From: Plumapathes pennacea
Taxonomy: Eukaryota > Cnidaria > Anthozoa > Antipatharia > Myriopathidae
Length of the DNA: 64,000 nt
Assembly (NCBI GenBank): GCA_964036295.1
Contig: OZ038462.1
Coordinates: forward strand, 24,191,863 to 24,255,862
Direction: 5' to 3'
Both the position numbers and the translations under genes were made by a program. The notes below the pieces were generated by a model that did not search any database, was not told where the DNA came from, and was given only the letters and a program-made list of their open reading frames with translations. Below, in pieces: positions 25,601 through 36,398 of this stretch (positions are counted from its first letter, which is position 1; each line of letters opens with the position of its first letter).

Positions 25601-28600
25601 GCTTACCAACATCCTGTCCAAAGATATTTTGGACTTGAGCACTGACGACAAGTCGGGTGAGTTTTGTTTTTTGCCCCTTTCCTCATTCCTTTGCCTCTAT
25701 CTCGTTATGTCTGTGTGTGTCTCGAGTTTTATTATGTCTCCCAAACCTTTCCCCACACACACATTAGTGTGCACCTTGGTAGCACAGAATTTCCCGCCCC
25801 TCCCCCTTAACCTTCGCCCTGTTAGGAAGATGGGTTGCGTGCTTATCATTTCACTTGCTCCGATGAAAAGTTAATGCTCGAAACATGGCTTTCAACTTTT
25901 ATTCGTTTTAACCCCCTATTTCTTGTCTGTTTTTGAAGGTCATTCAAACGGGACAATTTCAGCCAGTGACGTCACTCTCTATGGCTTGAACGTCATTATT
26001 CCTCTGATGACGTCAGAAGTCCTGAAGGTAAATTTGTCTTTGTCAAAAGTGCTTATAAATTTGCCTTTTCTGCGCGCATTCTTCTTTCTTCCGCTTACTT
26101 CTTTTTTTTTTTTTCATTTTCGTCAAGTACTACTCCTGTTATTTTCCAGACATTATTCCGTCAAATGTTTTTCTCGCTCCACGGGCTTTTTGCTTTCCTC
26201 TCCTTCCAGTTGTGTATTTCCTTTCTCTTGTCCCCTTCCCTTATCTTTAGCCTCTTAACCGTTTTCTTACTTCTCTTATGCTGTGGCTGTAGTTCCCCAA
26301 TCTGTTCTCTAAGTACTTTCTTCTCCGCCCATTTCTATATTTCACTCGTTTTTTCCCTCCCCTTCTTCTTAACCTCTTGATCATTATTATTTTTCTCTCT
26401 TGCTGTGGCTGTAGTTCCCCAGTCTGTACTCTAAGTACTTTCCTCTCCACCCAGTTGCACATTTTGTTCCTCGGTCCCTCTTTTCTTTGTCTTCTTGATC
26501 ATTATCTTTTTTTCTCTCCTGCTGTAATTGCAGTTCCCCAGTCTGTACTTTAAGTACTTTTCTCTCTGCCCAGTTCTACATTTTATTCCTCTTTCCCATT
26601 TTTATTCGTCTTCTTGATCATTAGCCTCTTTCTCTCCTGCTGTAACTGCAGTTTCCCAGTCTGTGCTCACAGTACTTTCCTCTCCGCCCAGTTCTACATT
26701 CTATTCCTCTTTCTGCCCCCTTCTGTTTAACCTCTTGATCATTATCTTCTCTCCTGGCTGTAGTTCCCCAGTCTGTGCTCACAGTACTTTCCTCTCCGCC
26801 CAGTTCTACATTCTATTTCTCTTTCTCCCCCCTTCTGTTTGACCTCTTGATCATTTTCTTCTCTCCTGGCTGTAGTTCCCCAATCTGTGCTCGCAGTACT
26901 TTGAGTTGACCACGTGCGTGTGCGAGGATTACCCAGAAAAGATGATCCAGCTGCCAGAGCCTCTGTTCAAGAATCTCATGGTGACCTTGGAGGCGGGGCT
27001 GACAAAGTATCCACCAAAACGCAGCTTCAACCTTTTCTGTGTTATTTATCAAATACTCGTAATCACAGACGAGCTGTTTAAGGGGCCCTCTCAGCCAATT
27101 AATGCTTTTGTTTACATCTAGAAATATAAATGGATTTCTATTCACTGATCCGCCATTTTTGGGGCCCCCGAATTTTGAAAGATGAATAGCAACCCATTTC
27201 CATGCGACTCGTTTGAGAAGATTAGTTTCTTTTGGTCTAAAAGTGCTAACCAATTTTTCGTTTGATTAATTACGTTCTTTCGTGTTGGGAACCAAATTTA
27301 GCCTTGGATTTTCTAGATGTAAACAAAACCATTAAATTGGCTGAGAGGGCCCTTTAAGATTCTCCACCAGCGCACATTGCATGAGTTGTGCCGGGGAATT
27401 GATGGTCTGACCACCTTGAATCCACAAGATCCCCTGCATTTGTTCCCATTTAGAGCCATGTACTGTGTATTTAAAAGATAAGTTTACTATTCGATCTGAA
27501 TGTTTCCATTCCTTAACCAAGCTCAGCATCGACTCCGATATCACGAAAATGTCACTAGAGGCCGTTTATTCTCTAGCATCACACACCCTGGAAGGTATAC
27601 AGAAAAACCGCGACACACCATTGAGGGATGTCCTGAAGCATTTCTTGAAGGTAAGACTGGAGGACCAGGAAACAGTGATGTCACTGTGTGGTACTTATTG
27701 TTGTCTTACTGCATTTTGATTGCCTTATACTGCAGCGGCTGTATGACAGTAAACATGTCAACACAGTTCGATTTCTTTTTTTTTTTCCAGGTGTTGTTTG
27801 ATTTGTTGTTGTTACAGCCTTTCCATGCAGATCTTTTGCAACCCGCGGCGGAGGCGCTTCTTGCACTTATTTGTTGCAATCAGGTGTGTTGACGTCCATA
27901 CTCAACTCCGCAACACAGAACCTTGCTGGTCATCGCACATCTTCCGCTCTAAACTTTTACTCTCTTTCTCTCGTTACAATATCCTATACCCCACACATCA
28001 CGCGCACCTCAGCCGTCCCCCATCTCTATTTGTATCCCTCTCTCACCACATACACATACATCTGTCCCTGTAACTTCTTCTATGTTGTCCCCAATGTTTC
28101 GTATTTCTGACTTCATCAATAGTAATATTCTCTAGATGGTCTTTCTTCATAGCGGTTAAGGCCTGGCCATCTGTCCTGTCCTTTCTATGTCTTACTTCTG
28201 TCGAATCAATGTAATAAAATAATCAAGATGTATTCTCCCTTCATAGCGCTTTGGCTGCCTTCTCTCTTGTCCTGTCTTTCTCATTTTTGTCTTCATTAAT
28301 GTAACATGATTTCCAAAATGGACTTTCCCTTTCTGGCCCTGTAGGTTCCTTTCCTGTTCTGTATATTTGTCGTTTCTGTCTTCACCAAAGTGTTAAAATA
28401 CTCCATCTAGGGATTGGAATCTTAGATGTTTGTTTGCTTATCTCCACAGCAATACTATACAGATTTAGTTCGCAGTGTTCTGGTGCAACAGACCGACGCC
28501 ACAGTAGGCCAGCGACTGTTGGCAGCTTTTAACCAACTGACGCCAAGTAACATGTCTCTCACTTTAAACAAAACGAACAAAGCACAGTTCAGGAAAAACT

Positions 28601-28647
28601 TTCAGTCCTTCCTGGGTAGCGTAAAGGGATTCCTGTGCGTGAAATGA
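15837..28647 (+). CDS. XPO4: Exportin-4 (importin-beta superfamily nuclear export receptor)
   Basis: XPO4 carries cargo such as eIF5A and SMAD3 from the nucleus with RanGTP. Twenty-one exons fit in phase: 15837-15881, 15949-16054, 16173-16314, 16798-16939, 17321-17437, 18269-18463, 19206-19298, 20123-20280, 20817-20991, 21462-21843, 22446-22658, 23036-23414, 23678-23852, 24025-24309, 24930-24996, 25534-25656, 25939-26027, 26876-27006, 27527-27650, 27791-27883 and 28450-28647. They give about 1143 aa; human XPO4 has 1151. Family landmarks are APPSMV...[35 protein letters not shown], the [10 protein letters not shown] block, [27 protein letters not shown] and the exact C-terminus GFLCVK. The 3' edge of exon 6 and 5' edge of exon 7 are the weakest joins. 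A possible extra in-frame exon lies near 21970-22045. Introns hold many repeats. Confidence 0.96.
16427..16578. mobile_element. Foldback element with a hammerhead-like core at its apex (XPO4 intron 3)
   Basis: Arms 16427-16482 and 16523-16578 are inverted repeats (TGGTGCATCAACTGTGTATT against AACACACAGTTGATACACCA). At the tip, 16494-16521 reads CTGATGA, a GGGC/GCTC stem with a TAGT loop, then AAAACGTC. This is the order of a type I hammerhead ribozyme as found in Penelope-like retroelements. The expected GAAA is AAAA here, so the copy is probably inactive. Confidence 0.6.
18574..18806. mobile_element. MITE-like element in XPO4 intron 6
   Basis: Ends read AAGGCCAATTTACACAG and ATGTAAATTGCCCTTTG, a short imperfect inverted pair. 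The interior has further internal inverted similarity (GTTGCAGGATTTTT, and TTGCATGCGACAATC near the centre). No coding capacity. It resembles in layout the elements at 30911-31132 and 61203-61436. Confidence 0.6.
19538..19596 (+). repeat. (ATT)n microsatellite
   Basis: About 18 ATT units in XPO4 intron 7. It produces a long asparagine run in a minus-strand open frame, which is not a gene. Confidence 0.95.
23868..24017 (+). repeat. 44-bp tandem repeat, ~3.4 copies, in XPO4 intron 13
   Basis: A unit beginning TTTATTCCTGCTTCAGTTCA is repeated with only one or two changes per copy and ends against the exon-14 acceptor. Each unit contains the pyrimidine tract CCTGCTTCAG, so each copy offers a possible decoy 3' splice site upstream of the true acceptor (CCTGCAG at 24018-24024). 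Confidence 0.9.
25860..25885 (+). ncRNA. Degenerate hammerhead-ribozyme-like motif
   Basis: The sequence reads CCGATGA, a short stem-loop, then GCTCGAAACATGG. It matches the hammerhead layout except that the conserved CTGATGA carries a T-to-C change. It lies in XPO4 intron 16. Probably an inactive remnant of a Penelope-like element. Confidence 0.4.
26280..26875 (+). repeat. Tandem array copying the XPO4 exon-18 splice acceptor
   Basis: Five diverged units of about 110-120 bp precede exon 18. Each contains CTGTAGTTCCCCAGTCTGT or a close variant, then CTCACAGTACTTT, which equals the true acceptor plus the first ~25-33 bases of exon 18 (starting at 26876). Decoy acceptors end near 26292, 26413, 26533, 26650 and 26762. 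The rest of each unit is pyrimidine-rich intron sequence ending CTCTTGATCATTAT. Confidence 0.9.
27082..27353. mobile_element. piggyBac-like MITE (TTAA target) in XPO4 intron 18
   Basis: A 272-bp element flanked by TTAA at 27078-27081 and 27354-27357. Its terminal inverted repeats are GGGGCCCTCTCAGCCAATTA on the left and its complement on the right, extending about 40 bases (GTTTACATCTAG on the inner side). It has no coding capacity. The TTAA duplication is the signature of piggyBac-superfamily transposition. Confidence 0.85.
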
Positions 28648-28969
28648 ATCCAGGGTGAACCAAATGAATGAAGAGTTCACATACTGAGTGGTATCTGGAG
28701 TGTCTTCGGTAAATACTTGTGCCCGGGCGAGATTACCGCAGTATCATTACGTGCACTCGTGTGTTCCACATCCTTGTGCGAAGACGTCTAAAAGAGCCAA
28801 GCAAGGTACTTCAAGTCAATAATCTTGGAACAGAATCTCAGCAAAGTAATGTAAAAGACGGGTGGTTCAGAATACGTATATTTATTACGCTGTCACTTTG
28901 CGAACATAAAGATGTTCATCGACTGATACTCAATTTTAAGAAGCGAGAAACTGGGCAGTGTAGCATCAC

Positions 28970-29620
28970 TCCGTGTGGCTTGTGAGCGTTCAGTTTCATT
29001 TATGACGGTTCACATGTTTCTTTACCAGTACTGGTTTGTGTAACTGGGAATGTACCGTGTTGCTTATTCAAGAGTTCAGAAGTGAACTGGAGTTGTGACA
29101 AGCAAACTCTGGCATCCAACTAAAAATGGAGAAGGAACCGCAAGTAGCGTTTCTCCATCGCTTATCGAAGGGTCACATTCCTCCACCGGTATCAATTTAT
29201 GTAAATGGAGTTTCCATGCTATTTGTCCAAGATTTCGGGATTGAAAAGGAGTTGACAAGCCAACTGGGTAACAATCATATAGCGAAAGGACAGAAGAAAC
29301 CGTAGGTAGCATCTCTCCATGGCTTGTTACGAAGGGTCACAGATTCCTCCACCGGTATCAATTTGTGGAAATGGATGTACCGTGCTGCTTATTCAAGATT
29401 CCGGGAGGAGTGAGCTGGTTGGTTAACAAGCAGACAAGCATCCAACAAAAAGAGATAAGAAACAGGGTAGCATTAATCCATGGCTTGCGAACTGTTATTT
29501 ACGGCCGCAGGTTTCTCCACCAGTATCGCTTTGTGTAAATGGATTATGCATACTGCTTTTTTAAGATCTCAAGAGTGAACTGGAGGTGCGACTAAACAAG
29601 CACTAGCAAAGTTTCGACTG
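28970..29620 (+). repeat. Diverged tandem repeats downstream of XPO4
   Basis: Four units of roughly 150-180 bp share the blocks CATGGCTTG, TCCTCCACCGGTATCAATTT, TGTAAATGGA, GTACCGTG and GCTTATTCAAGA. Divergence between units is high, so the array is old. No open frame spans it. Confidence 0.75.
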
Positions 29621-30190
29621 TCGGTCAGTAGTCCTTACTGAAACTCTGAGAGACAGAGTCCGATTCACAAGTTTCATAACAGATGTTTACGTGGCCTTAC
29701 GTGGTAGGAACATCAACAGTTGCAGAGATTCCGCTAGACTCGTCCATCAGCCGGTACCGAGTACCAGTAAAAAATATTTTTTATAGTACGGAGCCACTTG
29801 GAACCGGTACAACTTGAAGCAAAATAATTGTTTCTTCTCCTGCAGTGGAACCGGACACAAGATAATCTATCTCATCGAGTTTTCGACAGTTTCGGAGCAT
29901 TTCTTCGGTGGAATGAGTAGATTATCCAGTGTGGGTTCCCTTTGGACATGAGAGCCGTCAGAAAAAAAATGTTGTATTTCATATTTACCGGTACGGAATA
30001 CCGGCAGCCTCATTTTTATCCGGTACAGTATAAATTTTGTCGGTAAAATACCGGCGTATGCCGGTCTAGCGGAATCTCTGAGTTGACCGTTGCTAGAAAT
30101 GCATTTTGAATTAATGAAGACAATATCATTTGGAATTTTATGCGCAAGACTTCGTGGTTTTACTGCTGGTCGGTTTGGAACCACATCAAG

Positions 30191-30260
30191 CGTGTGGTTG
30201 ATGACAGGTCTGTGGAAACAAGCAGCAGCTTGAGATTAGCACCTGAAGAAACCGCCTTCA
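30191..30260. repeat. 70-bp duplicate of the CRYZL1 last-exon boundary
   Basis: This stretch is identical to 30816-30885, which contains the first 19 coding bases and the acceptor of CRYZL1 exon 13 plus adjoining intron. The duplicate lacks the rest of the exon, so it is a non-functional fragment 0.6 kb downstream of the gene. Confidence 0.85.
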
Positions 30261-30399
30261 CCTGGATTTTATAGAAATGTGAAAAATTAAAGTGGAAAGT
30301 TGAAGCATATAATAAATTGACAGATTTAGCTTTAGAATCCATGGCATTGTTCTTCCAAATTGCTCTGAACACAATCTCACAACCAAAGCAAGAGATTAT

Positions 30400-30545
30400 C
30401 ACCACTTTTTACGAACAATTTTATCGCCACCGACCACGTTCCGAATATGTTGCCGACCATGTAAGGAAAACATACCGACTACGTTACCGACCACGTCCCC
30501 GACTACGTTACCGATCTGTACCGACCACGTTCCGACTACGTTACC
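30400..30545 (+). repeat. TACCGACCACGT-type short repeats
   Basis: Irregular copies of CGACCACGTTCCGACTACGT and similar units. Related tracts occur at 25110-25225 and, in reverse orientation, at 31905-31985, where a shared flank (AATTGTGAACAAGTTGAACT) shows they derive from one dispersed element. Confidence 0.75.
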
Positions 30546-30667
30546 AGAAAAGGTTTGTGAATGCAGACTGTACAGTATGTGATCTGTAACTTAGCAGAGA
30601 AGTGTTGAGAACACCTTCAGGTGAACCAGAGTATTGCTGGTGCCCCGCTGCACAGGAGAGAGACAAA

Positions 30668-30673
30668 TTTAAT
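30668..30673 (-). terminator. Probable CRYZL1 polyadenylation signal (ATTAAA)
   Basis: An ATTAAA hexamer on the minus strand about 65 bases after the CRYZL1 stop codon at 30738-30740. It is the closest recognised signal; usage is inferred. Confidence 0.45.
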
Positions 30674-30737
30674 ATTTTCATTACAAGATACAAATTATTT
30701 GATAAATTTAAAAAAGGTATTATGAGGTTCACAAAGT

Positions 30738-33700
30738 TCACATCTTGACCACAATCTTGCCGACTTTGTGGCTGGGGAGCTGTTTGAGTGCGTCGCAGGC
30801 GTCCTCCAGGGAAACCGTGTGGTTGATGACAGGTCTGTGGAAACAAGCAGCAGCTTGAGATTAGCACCTGAAGAAACCGCCTTCACATGGATGCAAGGGC
30901 ACTTTGTTTTAAGGTGGTGTTACACCGGTCGATTTGCAACGCCGATTTAAAAAGATACCATGTTGCGCTAAAAATCGTTGAGGTGTCACACCCAATTGCG
31001 AAATATTTTTCGTGATGTTTGCAGTGCTGCAACGCGTTGCAAGTTTTTGAAAGCGATTCAAAAACTTGCTACACCGTTGCGTGAATTTGGAGCAAATCGG
31101 CGTTGCAAATCGACCAGTGTAAGACCAGCTTTAGGCCCCGTCCACATGTATCCGTTTTTCTACGAAAACGCAAACTTTTCCTCGCGGCTTGGCTATCCGT
31201 CCACACGTATCCGGTGTGATACGGTCACGAAAACGGAAACTTTTCATAACGCTCTCCGGAGTGGAAACTTTTGAACACGATGTTTGTACGTATAAATGTG
31301 GACGGGTGAATACGCAAACATTTCAAAGAGCCCGCCAGATTCGTTTTCGTGCAGACGGATAATTTCACTGAAAACGCAAACATTTGAAAACGGTTGTTCA
31401 TCTGAAAACGATGTCGTGTGGACGCAATACTTTTATTCAGTTTTCAGTGAAAAGAAAACGTAAACTTTTGAAAACACATTCATGTGGACGTAGCCTTAGG
31501 CCGACTTTATGATATAGGAAACTTCAACCAAGGGAAAATTCAGATTAACTTTGCACATCTATTTTACGCGATGGACCACATTAAAACACAATGGAAAGCT
31601 AGTCCGTATGATGAATTGACTAAAGGTTTAAATATCTGACGTTTCAGCTCAACATCTTATCAGAGTTCAGCTTCCACACATCGACCTTTAGTTAATTCAT
31701 ACGGCACACATCAAACACATTTTGATTCAATACCATGGCTAAATACTACAGTATGTGACTTGTAACTTTGCATTTGAGGCCTGGGGCCAATTCAATAAAA
31801 CATTTACAAGTGTATTTTACAAGTTGGGCCAATTTCCCCACACGTTAAAACACACTTTAATTCAATACCATGACCAGATCAGTTCCAGCTATACAGTTGA
31901 CACCTGTATACCACATACCGACCACATACCGACCACGTTACCGACCACTTACCGACCAGTTCAACTTGTTCACAATTACCCCTGTATCTGTAATGATTTA
32001 CATACTTTTGTCCAATTGGAGTCCGTTTAGTGGTCTTTGAATAACGGTCCAACTTGTAAAATACACGTGTAAATGTTTATTGAATTGGCCCCTGTATCAG
32101 TTCCGTAACAGTTTAGACTGTTCTCAGAACAAAGTCTGTTCAGTGGTCCTCAACGTGTAAGATGCAGGTCTTGTGACTGTTCGACGACAACGGTGAACAG
32201 CAAGTCCACCTGGTGCAAAGAAGTTGAAGACAGTGCTAGGAAAGGCAAGATGTGTCTAACCTTATGATAGAGTTTGCAAGTTTATCCATAACGTCTGTAA
32301 GTATATCTGCCTGTTGTTAAGGGACACGTAAATCTTTCTTTCCTGTGAAGATTGAAACCCCTGTCTTCTGCATGACTATCAATGCATGGACTACAAAACA
32401 TAATTTTCAATAGATTACAACTACAGTGTACTTAAAGTAATATTGTATTATTTACAGTAGCTGGTCTTTGTAAAACTCAAAAGGATACGAAGATATCTTC
32501 CTTGTTGACCTGAAAGAAATTATTAAGAAATACCAGACAGTCATCACTCAGGCAAATCTTATTTTTCAAGACGTAAAAATAAAAGCCATGTCTCGCCATG
32601 GAAATGTCGATCCCCTGAAAATCACTGTCCCAGCCACACCTACTCCTCTATAACTGATTACTCCAGTAGGATATATGGAACAATATATTATGTGTATTCA
32701 AACTTTAACACAGAGTGCTGCCCAGGATGAATGGTTGTTCCATCAGGAGGGGCACTAGAACAATGCCTGACTCATGATATTTTTATGTTCACAAACCTCT
32801 TGATAGAGCCCAGGAGTGTTCAAATAAGAAGCTGAGGGAACAAGCCTTGAGATACAGCAACTGGGAGTCTGGAGGATCCAACTGGGGACAAAGATAGATA
32901 AAGGGAAGGTACTGTGTCACGAGCCGCTTCGGCGAATGATTTTGAACTTTTTCTCACGTTCTCACAACATCCCAAGTGTTTATATAAGAGTACAAAGACA
33001 TGGAATTAGATAACAAAACTTTGTAAGGACTAGCTGTGAACTTTAACATGTATCATAAAATTTTAGAAGGTCACTCAAGTTTTTTATAGGAATCCTATGA
33101 TTGGTTGAGAACAAATATTATATATCATTTTGTATCAAGACTGTTTTGTCTGTACACAATATCAAATGTCAGGTTCTCCCTACTATATTATTTATAAATT
33201 CTGCAGTTAGCTGGAGAGCAGTTACATTGATTTCATCCAGAAGTTAAAGGATTACTTTGATCAGCAAGCTTAAGAGACAAGGTTAAGAGAATTAGGTGCC
33301 ACATCCTAGGAGCATAAAAATGGTTGACAAGTTACCTGCAAGTTGTTTTGAGAAGTGACCCATCTTCCTCCAACAGCCAGGCATGAGATCAGATCATGCT
33401 TTGTGGGCTGGCCTGCCTTGCTATGGATGCTGGAGTCTTCAATAGTTTCACTGAATTCCTCGCTGTACTGAACAACTAAAGATTGAATAAAAGGCATCAT
33501 ACTTACTCATATTCACACTTCAAAAGTGAAATTAAAATTGGTCACTACAAAGCCTGCAGACAAGGACATCTATTGATCCTCAAACTTTTGATTAACCCTT
33601 TCACTCCCAAGAGTGATCAACTTTGATTTTCTCCTTCAGTTTCTCACCAAAAACATATCATATAGTAAGGAGAACTTGGCTTTTGATACCTTGCTCAGAT

Positions 33701-36367
33701 AGCTGATTAGACTATGAATTCTCACTACATCACTCATGCATTTTCCTCTTAAAAGATTGAGAGAATCTGCATTTTGAACTTGAAAGGGTTCATTCAACAG
33801 CCAAATACTCTAATATACAGACACTATAACATAGCGTGTTCATATTGACAGGTTTAAAATTAATCTAATTATGTATTAGTGTAGAATATGGCATAACTTA
33901 CTGTACCTCCATTATCTATTACACAGTCCACGCCAAGTCCGGCAGTTTCTTGCATGCATATGTCCACCAGCGAATTCTTGGTGTTTTTCATATCGATGAC
34001 TCTACCTTTGAGTAAAAAATACATAAGCAGAAATGTGTAATAACAGCCTGTTTCCCAATATGCTGACTGGCTGATGTAGTGGGTGAACTCTTCAGACAGA
34101 CACAGATTAAGTGGACAGGACAGAAACTTTAATAGAGACTTAACCTGACAACCACTTTCCTTACCTAATGGCAGTTGCCTTCTCTCAAGAAAACTGATCT
34201 CTTCCTCGCTATACGCTGTGGTGAGAACCTAATAAAATTATTAGAGTTAAAAATTAGTTAGTGATTAATGAAAGTTTTAAATGTTGAAAAACAGTAGTTT
34301 GGTAATAAAGAAATAGTCTGATAATAATAAAAATGAGGCAGTGGAAGTGATCAACTTTAATTTTCTCCTTCAGTTTCCACCAGAAATATATAGCTTCCAG
34401 TAAGGAGAACATGGCTTTTGATACATTGTCAGATGAAAGCTGATTAGACCATAAATTCTCACTACATCTTTTATATATTTTCTTCTTACAAAGCTCGGAG
34501 AATCTGTATTTTGAGCTTGGAAGTGAAAGGTTAATATTGACAACAACAAATTTGTTCTTCTTGCAGTTTGCATTACCTTTGCTCCCCATGCTTGAGCCAG
34601 TTGGATGGCAATGTTACCTGAGGACTGAATAATAAACAATTAAAAAGTAAACAACAAGAACCAGTCAATGTATAACATAAATACCTTAGTTAGGTCATCT
34701 TTTTTCTGTTGTTTATCATTTCATCATTTATTCATAAACTGGAATTCCAGTATATCTTTGTGTTCCCCAATGCCTTGCTGGCCATACTTACTGAGGCTCC
34801 ATCACAAATCAGCACTGTTTCTCCACCACACACCCTGGCTTGGTAATGTAAAGCAGTGTAAGCTCTGACGGCATCGCCAATACATCCTGCAGCATCCACA
34901 TGCTCTACCTTCTCTGGCTTCTTCACTAAAAAATAAAATTGAGTAAATATTGATCAGGGCATAAACATTTCAACAGCCATCTACACAAACCCTGTAACTC
35001 TACCATGTGTTCCCAGTAATCACTAAATGCATCATATCAAACACATGGTGTGATAAAAGCTGTGTTTGTTAGACCAGGGCAACCAGACTTTCCTGTTGAG
35101 CTACTGGATGTTCCTCACAACTTGCTCTAAATGATCACTTCCAGTATATGGGCTATTAATGATAAATGATGTTTGTAATATAATTTTGTTATAACTCACC
35201 AACATCATACTCAGAAATTACACAGAAGTTGGCACAGCCTGCAGACACAGAATTCACAGGAACTAGACCTGTGGGTACAGTGTGAAACATGACAATCAAG
35301 ACTTGGCATTTTGTCAGCAATACTGCTATTACTGTTAGTATAAGCTAGTGTTTGAGATTTATACCATTAGTAAGTGTAATATTATTAAATTAGCTATTGT
35401 GAATCATCTAACAGCTTTCATCATTCCACAGGTACATAGAGGATTTTACACGGTGGCATGAAGATATGAATTTTATTTTCGAGTGGTAAAAACAATATTT
35501 TACGAATGAGCGCTTCATGAGTGAGTAAAATATTGTTTTTACCACGAGAAAATAAAATCCATATCTTCAAGCCACCGTGTAATTTTCTTTTTATTATATT
35601 AGACACAAGTGTTTTATGAGAAATTGCACAAACAACTGTGCAAAAGCAGGAAATGATGCCAACGATATCCTCACTAGTGAGGATATGGAAAATATGCCGC
35701 TCGGGTCCGTCCCGGATGTAGTTTTGTATGGATTTTATGCATGGTATATTTTCCAGTAAAACACTCGTGTCTATATATAATAAAGTATATTATACGACCC
35801 AATAATGCAGACCCACAATACTCACGGATTAGACCTCGAGCATGCGCAATGTAACAATATTATAGCACACAGAAATGCATGTGTTATGTAAATGGAAAAC
35901 AGCTATAGATCCTATATATCATTACCTGTGACTTCATCTCCCACAGAAACTAATGTGACAGCAGAACCCACTGAAAACAACAGCAACAACAAAAATAACA
36001 AAGTAATGTATCAACTCAAGATAATGCACAAAAACTGAGAATTGATTCATATTTGACACACATACCCCTTTAGTCATCTTAATACACGTACCACTTGTTA
36101 CTACTCCTGCAATTTCTGTTCCCACTGGCTGCTCAATTTGATTGGTAATAATTTGGAACTCCTCAGGAATCTACCAAGAGGGAACATCTAATGATCAGAT
36201 CCATTTTGAAAGGTTAATACATCAATATTGTGGCAAGAAAAAAAAATTACATAATTTTATCTTCCACTTGGTAAAATAAAATAGAGCATTTCAAAAACTA
36301 CAGCATACATACCAGAATTTATAACAGGTGGTCAATATAATGTACCAATCAATTTGAAACTCGCACA

Positions 36368-36398
<31 letters not shown>

